From Kordiimonas laminariae (GTDB lineage: Bacteria > Pseudomonadota > Alphaproteobacteria > Sphingomonadales > Kordiimonadaceae), in NCBI RefSeq assembly GCF_023008165.1, contig NZ_JAKQZA010000005.1, positions 248,001 through 312,000 on the forward strand: a DNA stretch of 64,000 bases. The letters are read 5' to 3'. The notes under the pieces are model-generated. The model ran no database searches. It was not told the origin of the DNA and saw nothing but the letters and a program-made list of their open reading frames with translations. This document shows positions 27,093 to 36,902 of the stretch, piece by piece. Made by a program: the position numbers and the translations under genes. Within the stretch, counting starts at the first letter, position 1; each line of letters starts with the position of its first letter.

Positions 27093-28607
27093 TTACATAA
27101 CGGGAGCTTTGCAGTTTGCGTTTATAAATTGCTGATGTGTTGGCAGTTTTGCTACGGTGTTCTTCAGAAGCGTGTTGATGTTTGAAAGAAACTCTGTGAT
27201 CTCCGCATCCGTGAAATTATCTGCAAGCGGATTATAGGTTTCAGGAATCAGGTTCTGGCCCAGCATAACATGGGTCCAAGCCTCTTCTGTGAACAGTTCA
27301 CCGTCGATGCGGTAAAGATGCCCGCGTGTACGGAATGCATCAATTTTCCGCTGCAGGGTTTCAGGGATTTCCATCTCTCTGCATGTCTTCCAATATTCGC
27401 TGTCTGTGCGCTGGTTCACATGATAATGCAAAATAATGAAATCCCGGATTGAGCTATATTCAAACTGCATGCGGCGGTTATATTCATCGCGCATACTTGG
27501 CTCGATCGCTGTGGTTGGGAACATCTTTAATAGGTGGAAAAGCGCTATTTGAATCAAATGGATACTGGTACTTTCAAGTGGTTCAATAAACCCACTTGAA
27601 AGCCCGATCGCCACACAGTTTTTCTTCCAGCCCTCAGGGCGGTATCCGGTTTTGAACTTGATTGTCATTGGGTCCTTGAGTGGTTTTCCTTCAAGGTTAC
27701 CGAGGAGAATAGAGGTGGCTTCATCCTCGCTCATATGTGCGCTTGAAAACACATGTCCGTTCCCGGTGCGGTGCTGCAGCGGGATACGCCACTGCCAGCC
27801 GGCTGAGTGTGCAATACTCTGGGTATAGGGTCGTGGTTCGAACCCTTCTTCGTTTTCACACGGTACCGCGATGGCTCGGTCGCTCATCAGCCAGTGGGTC
27901 CAGTCTTCAAATTCTGAGCCGACAGCTTGATCAATCAGAAGGCCCCTGAAGCCAGAGCAGTCTATAAAGAAATCGCCAGCTATCTGGGAGCCATTTTCAA
28001 GCTCAACCGAGGTGATGTGACCGTTCTCACCATCTGTATTTACTTTGCAAATTTTGCCTTCTATGCGTTCCACGTCGCGTTTTTCCGCGTAAGAACGCAA
28101 AAATTTTGCATAAAGAGAAGCATCAAAATGGAATGCATAGCCAAGCCCATCAAGGGGTGTTCCTGGAATTTTATCCATTCGGGCAAATTTCCCTGCGCGC
28201 GCTGCGAGGTTTGTAAAACTATAATTTTCAATATCCAGCGCAGTACCATTTTTCAGACTCTTGAGCCAATATTGGTCGAACCTCAATATTCCCAATGACT
28301 TACCAATGTAGCCAAAGCCGTGAATATAGCTTTCGCCAATATCACCCCAGTTCTGGAACTCAATCCCCAGCTTAATGGTAGCGTTGGTGGCACGCATAAA
28401 TTCGTTTTCATCAATCCCGAGCATGCGGTTGAAAACCTGAATAGGTGGGATGGTAGCTTCGCCAACTCCAATGGTGCCGATAGCCTCAGATTCTACCAGT
28501 TTGATCCGGATAGATTTCCCCATCGTGTTGGCAAAAAGGCTTGCGGCCATCCAGCCTGCGGTGCCGCCGCCCACAATCACAACATCCTTGATCCGGTTTT
28601 CATTCAT
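27093..28607 (-). CDS. Flavin-dependent tryptophan halogenase-family protein
   Basis: A 504-residue FADH2-dependent halogenase-like protein. The N-terminal Rossmann FAD-binding motif is GGGTAGWMAA. The family WxWxIP motif is present as GWQWRIPLQHRTGNGHVFSS (WQWRIP), and GLSSGFIEPLESTSIHLIQ is the conserved region near the catalytic pocket; a Lys equivalent to the essential one is seen in the VGEATIPPIQVF/NATIKLG part. Homologues next to TonB receptors in carbohydrate loci are common and their substrates are mostly unknown, so a role in sugar use is only contextual. It follows the TonB receptor gene on the same strand by 95 bases. Confidence 0.88.
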   Translation of the reverse strand: MNENRIKDVVIVGGGTAGWMAASLFANTMGKSIRIKLVESEAIGTIGVGEATIPPIQVFNRMLGIDENEFMRATNATIKLGIEFQNWGDIGESYIHGFGYIGKSLGILRFDQYWLKSLKNGTALDIENYSFTNLAARAGKFARMDKIPGTPLDGLGYAFHFDASLYAKFLRSYAEKRDVERIEGKICKVNTDGENGHITSVELENGSQIAGDFFIDCSGFRGLLIDQAVGSEFEDWTHWLMSDRAIAVPCENEEGFEPRPYTQSIAHSAGWQWRIPLQHRTGNGHVFSSAHMSEDEATSILLGNLEGKPLKDPMTIKFKTGYRPEGWKKNCVAIGLSSGFIEPLESTSIHLIQIALFHLLKMFPTTAIEPSMRDEYNRRMQFEYSSIRDFIILHYHVNQRTDSEYWKTCREMEIPETLQRKIDAFRTRGHLYRIDGELFTEEAWTHVMLGQNLIPETYNPLADNFTDAEITEFLSNINTLLKNTVAKLPTHQQFINANCKAPVM

Positions 28608-28631
28608 TCTTTTGCCCTGCTTCTGAAAAAC

Positions 28632-28666
28632 TAAAAAGCCCCTGCCAACATCATATTGGCAAGGGC
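28632..28666 (-). terminator. Terminator/attenuator between TonB receptor and halogenase genes
   Basis: Minus-strand stem GCCCTTGCCAA / TTGGCAGGGGC (10 of 11 pairs) with TTTTTAG following. It lies 36 bases past the receptor stop and may make the halogenase less expressed than the receptor. Confidence 0.65.
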
Positions 28667-28701
28667 GGTTGTTTCAAGCTGCTATACCAGCATCATATAT
28701 C

Positions 28702-31482
28702 TTACATTTTGTAAGAGAAGCCGAACAGGAAGTTACGGCCATATGTGTGGAAGTTCCGTGATTGGTTCACATCATCATTACGGAACTGGCGGAATGGCTC
28801 GTTTGTTAGGTTTGAGCCCTGTAGATAAACCGTAAAGCCTTCGTAGCCAATTCCATCAAGATCATACGATAACTGAGCATCAATCACTGTTTCAGCGCGA
28901 GCACGTGTTTCTTCGCGGCTCAAGCCAATTGCAAAAGATTCAGCCAGGAAGGAAGAGCGGTGTCGTGCACTTACCCGGGCCTGGAAGCCACCTTTTTCAT
29001 AGTAAAGCGTTCCGTTGATCACTGTTTTAGAGAGTCCAGGAAGCTCGGTTGGTTCAGCGTCTGGCGTTTCTCTTACACTTGAATCTGTGAAGGAAGCACT
29101 ACCGATGAAGCCGAAGCCGTCCAGTTTTTCATGGAGCATTGCAAACGGAATGGAAGCAGAAAGTTCAATACCGTAAATCTTACCGCCTTGGCCATTTGTT
29201 GGCACGGTTACAAAGCCTGTGAAGTTCTCAACCGGTACATCAAGCTCATCAATCGCTGCTTGGAGCTCAGGACTAAGAAGCGGACGAGCATCATATTCGA
29301 TGGCACTATCAAATACATAGTTACCTAGTTTCTTATAGAAGCCAGCGATGGATGCATAGCCGCCTTCACCGAAGTATAGATCGTATGAAAGGTCAAACTG
29401 CCAAGCGAGCCATGGGCGAAGCTCTGGGTTACCGCCGCTGCCACCCCAAGGGGTGCCAAGTGTACCGCCACCAGTGTCAGATAATGTGTATTCGCGGCCA
29501 GCGCGTAGTTGGTCCATGCGTGGACGAGCCATTACGCGGGCAACGCCAGCGCGGATTACGCTGTCTTCTGAAACGTGGAAGCTCAGGTTCATGCTTGGTA
29601 GGAATTCCCAGTATGAATCGCCAGATTCAAATGGTGTGATAATTTCATTGCTGAGAATATTTGAGCCAATAAAGCCAGTAGAGGATTGGTCTGTATAAAC
29701 TGCTTGAACACCAATGTTACCGGTAATGCCAACATCGCCTGCTGTTGCATCAATGTTTGCCATTACCCAGGCGTTTAGTACGTCTTCTTCAACAACATAA
29801 TTATTGCGTGCTGCGGCTAGTGTGCTTTCTGGGAAGAAATTATAGAAGCCATCTGCAACCAGCCTGCGGGAATCAATGCTGAAGTGATCACCAAGGCCGA
29901 TAAAATCAAGGGATGTTGGTTCGAGGACATACTCGTCAGGAACGGCTACGAGGCCGCCTGCGTTACCATTTTGTGCATCTTCGAGTGTGAAGAGTGAAAG
30001 GAAGTCACCGCGACGTGCGTTATCTTTTTCACGTTTAGCGTAGCGTGCGCCAAATTCTAGGCTTTCAATAAAGCCATTGTTTACCTGACGTTCTACTGCA
30101 AGCTTAAGTGCTTTTAGTTCATCACTGGATGATTCTGTGTTTACGAAACCGTCCTGGCTTGCACACTGCCAGCCAAGTTCTTCAGTACAGAACGGACCGC
30201 CCCAGCCAAGGTTATCACCCAGCTGCCAAGCGTTGCCATCAGAGAAATCAAGCGGTGTATCAAATACAAGGCCGTTTTCGCCGCCAATAATATAGCCATA
30301 GTCCGCACGACCAACATCTGATGTGCCGCGGTCAAGGGCTGTATAAACCTCAAATGCACTATATTCGCGTGTTGCTTTCGAGTAGCTTAAGTCTGCTTCT
30401 ACAGTCCAGTTTTCATCAATGTCGTAACGTGTGTTGAAGCCAGCTGCGAATGTTTCTACATCACGGTCGGAAAAATCGTTCCGCGCTTGAGTAAGAAGGC
30501 CATTAAGTGAACCGCGGGTTACAAGACCGTTTTCCACTTCGAAAATGCTGCGGCTTTGCGCTGTGTAACCAGCAATTTCCTGGCCGCGCAGTGTTTGTTC
30601 GTCTTCAAACTTGGAATACATCACATCCAGACGAGACTCCCAGTTCTCGCTTGGGCGGAACTGTAGGACACCAAGAAGGCCATCACGTGTAAGTTCGTTT
30701 GATTTTACGTATGGCTTAGCACCATCAATGAACAGGCCGGAAAGACCAGTTTCTTCATCACTTTGCTCTGTGTAGCCCCAGGTCTGGATGTATTGTTCCT
30801 GAATTGGCTGAACAAGGCGTGCGTACCCAAGGGCATAACCTATTGTACCGTCTTCATTCTGGCCGATATAGGCAATATTGCCGCGGTAACCCCATGCAGA
30901 TGTGCCAGCATTTAGAGCGCCTTGATCGCTATATTCACCGCGGAAACCAACAGCAAATACAGGCTCATCATAATCAAGCGGGCGTGCTGTCTGGAGGTCA
31001 ACCGTGCCGCCAACAGCTTGAGCAAATAGGGAGGCATCTGGTGTTTTGTAAACAGTCGCACCTGTGATCAGTTCAGAAGGGAACTGGTCATATTCAACAG
31101 CGCGGTTGTTATCAGAGGAAACAAGCTCGCGACCATTTAATGTTGCTGTTGTAAAATCTGGCGCCAAACCGCGAATAGAAATTTTGTTGGCACGGCCATC
31201 AAAACGCTGAGCTGCGAGACCGGGCAGGCGTGCTAGTGATTCTCCAATAGAAGCATCAGGAAGTTTACCAATGTCTTCCGCAGAAATGGCTTCAACAATG
31301 GATGAATTGTTACGTTTAGTTTCAATGGAGTTCAAAATACTCGCACGTAAACCTGTTACAACGATTTCTTCCAGCTCTTCCTCTTCGCCGGTTTCCTGCG
31401 CTAGTGCAGGCGTTGCAGCAAAAGCAAGTGCTGATAGAGACGCAAACGATAGCAGCTGCGTTTTAAGACTAGAGGTTTTCAT
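28702..31482 (-). CDS. TonB-dependent receptor (probable maltodextrin transporter)
   Basis: A 926-residue outer-membrane receptor. Signal peptide MKTSSLKTQLLSFASLSALAF..ALA, then a TonB-box-like acidic EEELEEIVVTGLRAS, plug domain (ISAEDIGKLPDASIGESLARLPG), and a 22-strand barrel ending in aromatic YGRNFLFGFSYKM. This is the CirA/Caulobacter MalA type used for sugar uptake rather than a Bacteroidetes SusC (no SusD is present). Placement between the halogenase and the divergent sugar transporter, with shared operators, suggests import of maltodextrins across the outer membrane. GGGGAGG precedes the ATG. Confidence 0.92.
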   Translation of the reverse strand: MKTSSLKTQLLSFASLSALAFAATPALAQETGEEEELEEIVVTGLRASILNSIETKRNNSSIVEAISAEDIGKLPDASIGESLARLPGLAAQRFDGRANKISIRGLAPDFTTATLNGRELVSSDNNRAVEYDQFPSELITGATVYKTPDASLFAQAVGGTVDLQTARPLDYDEPVFAVGFRGEYSDQGALNAGTSAWGYRGNIAYIGQNEDGTIGYALGYARLVQPIQEQYIQTWGYTEQSDEETGLSGLFIDGAKPYVKSNELTRDGLLGVLQFRPSENWESRLDVMYSKFEDEQTLRGQEIAGYTAQSRSIFEVENGLVTRGSLNGLLTQARNDFSDRDVETFAAGFNTRYDIDENWTVEADLSYSKATREYSAFEVYTALDRGTSDVGRADYGYIIGGENGLVFDTPLDFSDGNAWQLGDNLGWGGPFCTEELGWQCASQDGFVNTESSSDELKALKLAVERQVNNGFIESLEFGARYAKREKDNARRGDFLSLFTLEDAQNGNAGGLVAVPDEYVLEPTSLDFIGLGDHFSIDSRRLVADGFYNFFPESTLAAARNNYVVEEDVLNAWVMANIDATAGDVGITGNIGVQAVYTDQSSTGFIGSNILSNEIITPFESGDSYWEFLPSMNLSFHVSEDSVIRAGVARVMARPRMDQLRAGREYTLSDTGGGTLGTPWGGSGGNPELRPWLAWQFDLSYDLYFGEGGYASIAGFYKKLGNYVFDSAIEYDARPLLSPELQAAIDELDVPVENFTGFVTVPTNGQGGKIYGIELSASIPFAMLHEKLDGFGFIGSASFTDSSVRETPDAEPTELPGLSKTVINGTLYYEKGGFQARVSARHRSSFLAESFAIGLSREETRARAETVIDAQLSYDLDGIGYEGFTVYLQGSNLTNEPFRQFRNDDVNQSRNFHTYGRNFLFGFSYKM

Positions 31483-31582
31483 GCATCCTCCCCTTCATGT
31501 GCATTCCCCCTGTAACCGATGACTTATAGCGCCCTTCCAAAGCAAAGTCTTTTGTTACAGTTTTTTAATCACTGGCAAAATT

Positions 31583-31598
31583 GCGGAATATTTTGCAA
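31583..31598. promoter_or_regulatory. Candidate LacI-type operator, receptor side
   Basis: GCGGAATATTTTGCAA matches the GH97 site (reverse strand) in 13 of 16 positions and includes the perfect palindrome TTTTGCAAAA. It is about 100 bases upstream of the receptor ATG. Confidence 0.55.
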
Positions 31599-31773
31599 AA
31601 CTCAAGAAGTATTTTCATTTTTTTGCGTCAAATTGCATAAACTTCGCAAACTGTGGTTTAGAAATCACAAAGTAAAAGTGCTGATTTATCCTCGATTTAT
31701 CTAACGTTTTTATTAGTTTATCCCTTAAGTTATGTATTCTATGTGTTGGCGACTTGTAATGTGAAAATATTTT

Positions 31774-31789
31774 TTGCAATTTTTTGCAA
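31774..31789. promoter_or_regulatory. Candidate LacI-type operator, transporter side
   Basis: TTGCAATTTTTTGCAA is a 16-base palindrome (one central mismatch pair set) differing from the site before the LacI gene at two positions. It lies 72 bases before the MFS ATG. Confidence 0.6.
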
Positions 31790-31860
31790 AGACTGATATG
31801 ACCGGATATATATGTTGCTGGCCTGGGGAGGGCAGTCTGATTCACGAGAAAGCTTGAGGT

Positions 31861-33384
31861 ATGAAGCAAAAACCACAGCTAGGTTTCTGGCAGATCTGGA
31901 ACATGTGTTTCGGATTTATGGGTATTCAGTTCGGTTTTGAACTGCAGGTTGGTAATGTTAGTCGTATTTTCCAAACGCTTGGTGCCAATATCGATGAAAT
32001 TGCCATTCTCTGGGTTGCGGCACCTCTTACGGGTCTGATTGTGCAGCCAATCATTGGCTATATGAGTGATAAAACCTGGAACCGAATGGGGCGCAGGCGG
32101 CCATACTTTTTCTATGGGGCTATTCTTTCCACGATCGCTCTCTTTATTATGCCTAGCTCTCCTACATTATGGATTGCAGCTGGTATGCTCTGGGTGATGG
32201 ATGCGTCCTTCAATGTGGCGATGGAGCCATTCAGGGCTTTTGTTGGTGATATGTTGCCTGAGCGTCAGCGTTCGCTCGGATACGCCATGCAGACATTTTT
32301 TATTGGAATTGGTGCTTCTGTGGCGGCGGCGTTGCCGTGGGTAATGACGAATATATTTGATGTTTCAAACACTGCACCCGCTGGCGTGATCCCTGAATCT
32401 GTATCCTATGCCTTTTATACGGGTGGCATCATCCTTCTGGTCTGTGTGTTCTGGACTGTTTTCACCACAAAAGAATATAGCCCAGAAGAGCTGGAAGCTT
32501 TCAATAAGGCGAGCGAAGAAGCTGAAAAACAGAATGATGGCTTGGATATAACCGCCATGCGTGAAGAGGGTGTTGTACCGCCTGCACAGCACAATAAAGG
32601 CGGTATGCTTTGGCTTGTTATTGGTCTTGCAGCGTCTGCAGCTATCTATTTTCTTGGGTGGTCTTACCGTTTGCATATTCTTTCGGGCGGCGTGGCCGTT
32701 TTTGGTTTGTTGCGCCTTTTGGTGGCGAAACAGAAGGCTGCAGGTCAAAGTGAAGGAGCGCTTGTTGAAATCACCGATGATTTGATGCTGATGCCGAAGA
32801 TCATGAAACAGCTGGCTGTGGTACAGTTTTTCTCATGGTTTGCCATGTTTGCTATGTGGTCTTTCACTATTCCGGCGGTCACTGCGTATCATTTTGGTTC
32901 CAGCGACCCAACAACTACGCTTTATAATGACGGCGCTGACTGGGCGGGTGTCCTTAATATGGTTCGTAATCTGGTAACCATTGGGGCCGCTATCTTTATT
33001 GCAGGGCTGTCTAATAAAATCGGCCGTCGCCGTATCCACATGTTGAACCTGTTTCTTGGTGGTGTCGGCCTTGCTTCCTTTTATGTGGTGACAGACCCGG
33101 TATGGCTTCTCGTTTCCATGGGGCTTGTTGGTTTTGCCTGGGCTTCCATTCTTTCCATCCCCTATTCGCTTCTTTCAAGTGCAGTCGCTCACCAAAAGAT
33201 GGGTATCTATATGGGGGTGTTTAACTTCTTTATTGTTATTCCGCAGATTGTTGCTTCCACCACACTTGGTCTTCTCGTTACAGAGCTGTTCGATGGGCAG
33301 GCTATCTACGGGCTTATTTTTGCTGGCGCATCCATGGTGATTGCAGCGCTTGTTACTTTAATTATTGAAAAGCCAAAGGCCTAG
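31861..33384 (+). CDS. MFS sugar transporter (SLC45-like, probable maltose)
   Basis: Inner-membrane transporter of 507 residues with twelve predicted helices. It starts FWQIWNMCFGFMGIQFGFELQ and shows GYMSDKTWNRMGRRRPYF, an MFS cytoplasmic loop with the D-x-x-x-x-R-x-G-R-R pattern, matching bacterial members of the SLC45/GPH-like group associated with maltose or sucrose uptake. A charged loop (about residues 210-245) links the two halves. It heads a rightward operon with two GH13 genes (3-base gap to the next), so its sugar is probably maltose or maltodextrin. Confidence 0.9.
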   Translation: MKQKPQLGFWQIWNMCFGFMGIQFGFELQVGNVSRIFQTLGANIDEIAILWVAAPLTGLIVQPIIGYMSDKTWNRMGRRRPYFFYGAILSTIALFIMPSSPTLWIAAGMLWVMDASFNVAMEPFRAFVGDMLPERQRSLGYAMQTFFIGIGASVAAALPWVMTNIFDVSNTAPAGVIPESVSYAFYTGGIILLVCVFWTVFTTKEYSPEELEAFNKASEEAEKQNDGLDITAMREEGVVPPAQHNKGGMLWLVIGLAASAAIYFLGWSYRLHILSGGVAVFGLLRLLVAKQKAAGQSEGALVEITDDLMLMPKIMKQLAVVQFFSWFAMFAMWSFTIPAVTAYHFGSSDPTTTLYNDGADWAGVLNMVRNLVTIGAAIFIAGLSNKIGRRRIHMLNLFLGGVGLASFYVVTDPVWLLVSMGLVGFAWASILSIPYSLLSSAVAHQKMGIYMGVFNFFIVIPQIVASTTLGLLVTELFDGQAIYGLIFAGASMVIAALVTLIIEKPKA

Positions 33385-33387
33385 ATC

Positions 33388-35268
33388 ATGAAAAAATATG
33401 CGTTAAAAACACTTGCTCTCTGCCTTGCAGCAACAGCCTTAACTGCTTGTGGGCAGGAACAGGCTTCTGAAACTAAAACTGAGCCTTCGGTTGCTAGTAC
33501 ATCAATTCGCCCTGAGCATATGGCACCTTATCAAAGTCGTCCTATTACAGATGATGTAATGTATTTCGTGATGCCTGACCGTTTCAATAATGGTGATGCA
33601 TCGAATGATCGCGGCGGTATTGAAGGCGGTGTAAACGACCACGGTTTTGATCCAACCCATAAAGGTATGTTCCACGGCGGTGACCTGAAAGGCCTTACTG
33701 CTAAGCTCGATTATCTGGCGGATATGGGGATTAGTGCTGTTTGGCTCACGCCTATTTTCAAAAACAAGCCAACGCAGGGTAACACGGTGAATGTAACTGC
33801 TGGTTATCATGGGTACTGGGTAACGGATTTTACGCAGATTGACCCGCATATCGGTACCAATGATGACCTGAAGAATTTGGTGAAAGAGGCGCACAAGCGC
33901 AATATGAAGGTGATCTTCGATATCATCACCAATCACACTGCTGACGTTATTAAATATGAAGAGTGTTACCCGAGTGGACAAAACTCACTGAACGTGCCGC
34001 TCTGCGATTATCGCAGTAAAGCAGATTACCCGTATAGGACAGTTGGTAAAGCAGATGGAACCGTTATCAATGAAGGTTTTCTGGGGGATGATGTAGAGCA
34101 TCAAACGGCTGAAAATTTCGCGAAACTCACCAATAATAATTTTGCCTACACACCATACGTGCCAGAAACAGAGAAGAATGTGAAAGTGCCCGCGTGGCTT
34201 AATAATATCAAGTATTATCACAATCGCGGTGACAGTGAATGGAAGGGTGAAAGCTCTCTTTATGGTGATTTTGCAGGCCTTGATGATGTGTTCACCGAGC
34301 ATCCGGATGTGAAAAAAGGTTTCATCGATATTTATAAATTCTGGGTGGAAGAATTTAAAATCGATGGCTTCCGTATAGATACAGTGAAGCATGTAAATGA
34401 TAGTTTCTGGCAGGAATTTGCCCCTGCTATCAAAAAAGCCGCTGATGGTGTTGGTGTGCCGGAATTTTATATGTTCGGTGAGGTTTATGAATTTAATCCA
34501 GAGAAGCTGAGCCACTATACAACAGTATCTGGTCTTCCGGCGGTTCTTGATTTTGGTTTCCAGGGTACGGCGAATGCGGTGATCAGTGAAAGCCAGCCAA
34601 CAGCAAGGCTTGCAGATTTTTATGCGCAGGACCGTTTTTATAAAACAGAGAAATATGATGCGTCTATCTTGCCAACCTTCCTCGGTAACCATGATATGGG
34701 CCGTATCGGGCGTTTCATCATGGAAAAGAATGAAGGCATCAGTGATGAAGAAGCGCTGAAGCGGTCTAAGCTCGCCCATGCTCTTATGTTCTTCACGCGC
34801 GGTGTGCCGGTTGTTTATTATGGTGACGAGCAGGGCTTTACGGGTGATGGGCATGATCAGGATGCCCGCGAAGATATGTTTGAAAGTCAGGTGGCGTCAT
34901 ATAACGACAACCGCAACATCGGTAGTGATGTTTCCCCTGAGGTCGATAACTTTAATCAGGACCACCCACTTTATAAAACTATTCAGGAACTCGCTGCTCT
35001 GAAGCGCGCGCATGTTGCGCTTAGAAGTGGTGCGCAAACTGTTCTAAAAACAGAAGATCAGGCGGGTGTTTTTGCCTTTAGCCGCGAAGATCAAACATCT
35101 GGTGAGAAGCTCATTGTGGTTTTGAATACAGCTGAAGAACGGCGCACCTTTGAGGCATCTGCAGGCACTATGTGTTTCATCAGCGGTAGTAAGCCTGTGA
35201 GCAAAGGTGGTGTACTTGAAGTAGCACCGCTGAGTTGGGCTGTTTTTGATGCTAAAAACTGTAAATAA
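33388..35268 (+). CDS. GH13 alpha-amylase-family lipoprotein
   Basis: A 626-residue periplasm-facing glucan hydrolase. The lipobox LTAC puts the lipid on Cys21. All four GH13 regions are present: DIITNHT (region I), GFRIDTVKH with nucleophile Asp (II), MFGEVYEFN with acid Glu (III), and FLGNHDMGR (IV). A C-terminal beta domain follows. It probably cuts maltodextrins or cyclodextrins delivered by the TonB receptor to smaller sugars. It is 3 bases after the transporter gene and 22 bases before the alpha-glucosidase, inside one operon. Confidence 0.92.
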   Translation: MKKYALKTLALCLAATALTACGQEQASETKTEPSVASTSIRPEHMAPYQSRPITDDVMYFVMPDRFNNGDASNDRGGIEGGVNDHGFDPTHKGMFHGGDLKGLTAKLDYLADMGISAVWLTPIFKNKPTQGNTVNVTAGYHGYWVTDFTQIDPHIGTNDDLKNLVKEAHKRNMKVIFDIITNHTADVIKYEECYPSGQNSLNVPLCDYRSKADYPYRTVGKADGTVINEGFLGDDVEHQTAENFAKLTNNNFAYTPYVPETEKNVKVPAWLNNIKYYHNRGDSEWKGESSLYGDFAGLDDVFTEHPDVKKGFIDIYKFWVEEFKIDGFRIDTVKHVNDSFWQEFAPAIKKAADGVGVPEFYMFGEVYEFNPEKLSHYTTVSGLPAVLDFGFQGTANAVISESQPTARLADFYAQDRFYKTEKYDASILPTFLGNHDMGRIGRFIMEKNEGISDEEALKRSKLAHALMFFTRGVPVVYYGDEQGFTGDGHDQDAREDMFESQVASYNDNRNIGSDVSPEVDNFNQDHPLYKTIQELAALKRAHVALRSGAQTVLKTEDQAGVFAFSREDQTSGEKLIVVLNTAEERRTFEASAGTMCFISGSKPVSKGGVLEVAPLSWAVFDAKNCK

Positions 35269-35290
35269 TAAGAATAATAAGGATTTAAGA

Positions 35291-36859
35291 GTGCTAAACT
35301 GGTGGCAAGGCGCAGTAATTTACCAAATCTACCCACGTAGTTTTTGCGACAGCAATGGGGATGGTATTGGCGATTTGAAGGGTATTACAAGCAAGCTTGA
35401 TTATGTTGCAAGCCTTGGTGTGGACGGTATCTGGATATCACCTTTCTTCAAATCACCCATGCATGATTTTGGTTATGATGTTTCTGATTTCAGGCAGGTG
35501 GATTCTATCTTTGGAACGCTTGAAGACTTTGATGAATTGCTCACAAGAGCGCATGCGCTTGGTCTGAAGGTAATTATCGATCAGGTGTATTCCCATGCTT
35601 CTATAGAATGCGATTGGTTTAAAGAAAGCCGGAAGGGCCCAAAGGGTGATAAATCTGATTGGTTTATCTGGGCTGATGCTAAGGCAGATGGTGGTCCGCC
35701 AAATAATTGGCAGGCCGTGTTTGCTGGTCCAGCCTGGACCTGGTGTTCACTCCGTAAGCAATATTATATGCATAACTTCTTGCCCGAGCAGCCTGACCTG
35801 AACCTTCATAACCCAGAAGTTCAGGAAGAAATGCTAGCTGTTGCCCGTTTCTGGCTTGAGCGTGGGGTGGATGGCTTCCGTCTTGATGCCACTAACCACT
35901 ATATGCACGATCCTGAGCTAAGAGATAATCCCGCTTATGAAGGGGCTGAAAGTAACAAGCCTTTTGATATGCAGGACCAAATCTATAACCAGTCTCACCC
36001 GGATATCACCAAATTCCTAAAGCGCCTGCGTGCCTTGATGGATGAATATGATGCATTCACTGTGGCGGAGGTTGGCGGACGTCGCTCCTTGAAGGAAATG
36101 GCTGAATATACGGAAGGAGATGATCTGCTTCATACCGCTTACAGCTTTATCTTCCTTGAAGAAGATAATCTAAGCGCGGACGCGATCAGAAAAGCACTGA
36201 CAGATTGGGAAAGCCAAACAGATAGCTGGCCTTCATGGACTTTCTCCAACCATGACCGTAAGCGAGTGGTATCTCGTTGGATGCGCGGCCAGAACAGGCA
36301 GGATTTCGCGAATGCAATGAACGCACTTTTGCTTGCTCTGCGCGGAACAATTTTCATGTATCAGGGTGAGGAACTTGGCCTTCAGCACGCAGATGTTCCG
36401 TTTGAACGTCTTGTTGATCCAGAGGCCATTAAAAACTGGCCTGATACGTTGGGGCGCGATGGGTGCCGAACGCCGATGCCGTGGCATAATTCGGCGGAAT
36501 CTGGTGGTTGGCCAAGCTATACATGGTTGCCTATTGATGAGCGGCACTATGATTTGGCCGTTTGCCAGCAGGAAAATACACAGGCTTCAAACCTAAAATT
36601 CACGCGTGATTTGATTGCGTTCCGTAAACAGCATTCAGCGCTTAAGGCGGGATCAATTACTTTCCTTGAAAGCGATGAACCTGTCCTTGCTTTCATCCGC
36701 GAGGGTGCGGAGGAAAAGCTACTGTGTGTATTTAATCTGGGTGAAGCCGAGGCTGATTGGTGCGCTGAGGCTTATGAGGGTGAGATACTTCTACCATTGA
36801 TGGGGGCTGGACCAGATAAGCCTCTTCCAGTCTGCGGTGGTTACATCATGAAGCTATAG
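35291..36859 (+). CDS. GH13 alpha-glucosidase (cytoplasmic)
   Basis: A 522-residue oligosaccharide-cleaving GH13 enzyme without signal peptide, so it acts on imported sugars. Motifs: WWQGAVIYQIYPRSFCDSNGDGIGDL, region I DQVYSHAS, region II GFRLDATNHY with nucleophile Asp, region III VAEVGG with acid Glu, region IV SNHDRKRV. The pattern matches GH13 alpha-1,4-glucosidases of alphaproteobacteria. GTG 35291 is chosen: AAGGA lies 7 bases upstream and homologues start at LNWW; an in-frame ATG at 35249 would overlap the preceding gene. Region I has SH where NH is common, as in some alpha-glucosidases. Confidence 0.9.
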   Translation: MLNWWQGAVIYQIYPRSFCDSNGDGIGDLKGITSKLDYVASLGVDGIWISPFFKSPMHDFGYDVSDFRQVDSIFGTLEDFDELLTRAHALGLKVIIDQVYSHASIECDWFKESRKGPKGDKSDWFIWADAKADGGPPNNWQAVFAGPAWTWCSLRKQYYMHNFLPEQPDLNLHNPEVQEEMLAVARFWLERGVDGFRLDATNHYMHDPELRDNPAYEGAESNKPFDMQDQIYNQSHPDITKFLKRLRALMDEYDAFTVAEVGGRRSLKEMAEYTEGDDLLHTAYSFIFLEEDNLSADAIRKALTDWESQTDSWPSWTFSNHDRKRVVSRWMRGQNRQDFANAMNALLLALRGTIFMYQGEELGLQHADVPFERLVDPEAIKNWPDTLGRDGCRTPMPWHNSAESGGWPSYTWLPIDERHYDLAVCQQENTQASNLKFTRDLIAFRKQHSALKAGSITFLESDEPVLAFIREGAEEKLLCVFNLGEAEADWCAEAYEGEILLPLMGAGPDKPLPVCGGYIMKL

Positions 36860-36865
36860 AAATTT

Positions 36866-36888
36866 AAGGGCCTGGAAGGGCCCTTTTT
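36866..36888 (+). terminator. Terminator after alpha-glucosidase
   Basis: AAGGGCC (36866-36872) pairs with GGCCCTT (36879-36885), followed by TTTC. It separates the operon from the convergent LacI-family gene. Confidence 0.8.
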
Positions 36889-36902
36889 CTTTGCCTGCGG
36901 GT

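Larger units (their letters stand above)
31483..31860. other. Divergent regulatory region between TonB receptor and MFS transporter
   Basis: This 378-base AT-rich region has no gene. It holds several TTGCAA-type boxes: GCGGAATATTTTGCAA (31583-31598), TTGCGTCAAATTGCAT (31623-31638, weaker), and TTGCAATTTTTTGCAA (31774-31789). Their spacing suggests separate control of the leftward receptor and the rightward transporter operon by the same LacI-type protein. Confidence 0.6.

Noticed and set aside
28702-31482. Bacteroidetes-type SusC/SusD system
   Set aside because: No SusD gene is present and the receptor is of the proteobacterial sugar-receptor type.
35246-35291. ATG 35249 as start of the alpha-glucosidase
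   Set aside because: It overlaps the upstream gene and has no Shine-Dalgarno sequence; GTG 35291 has AAGGA and fits the family N-terminus.
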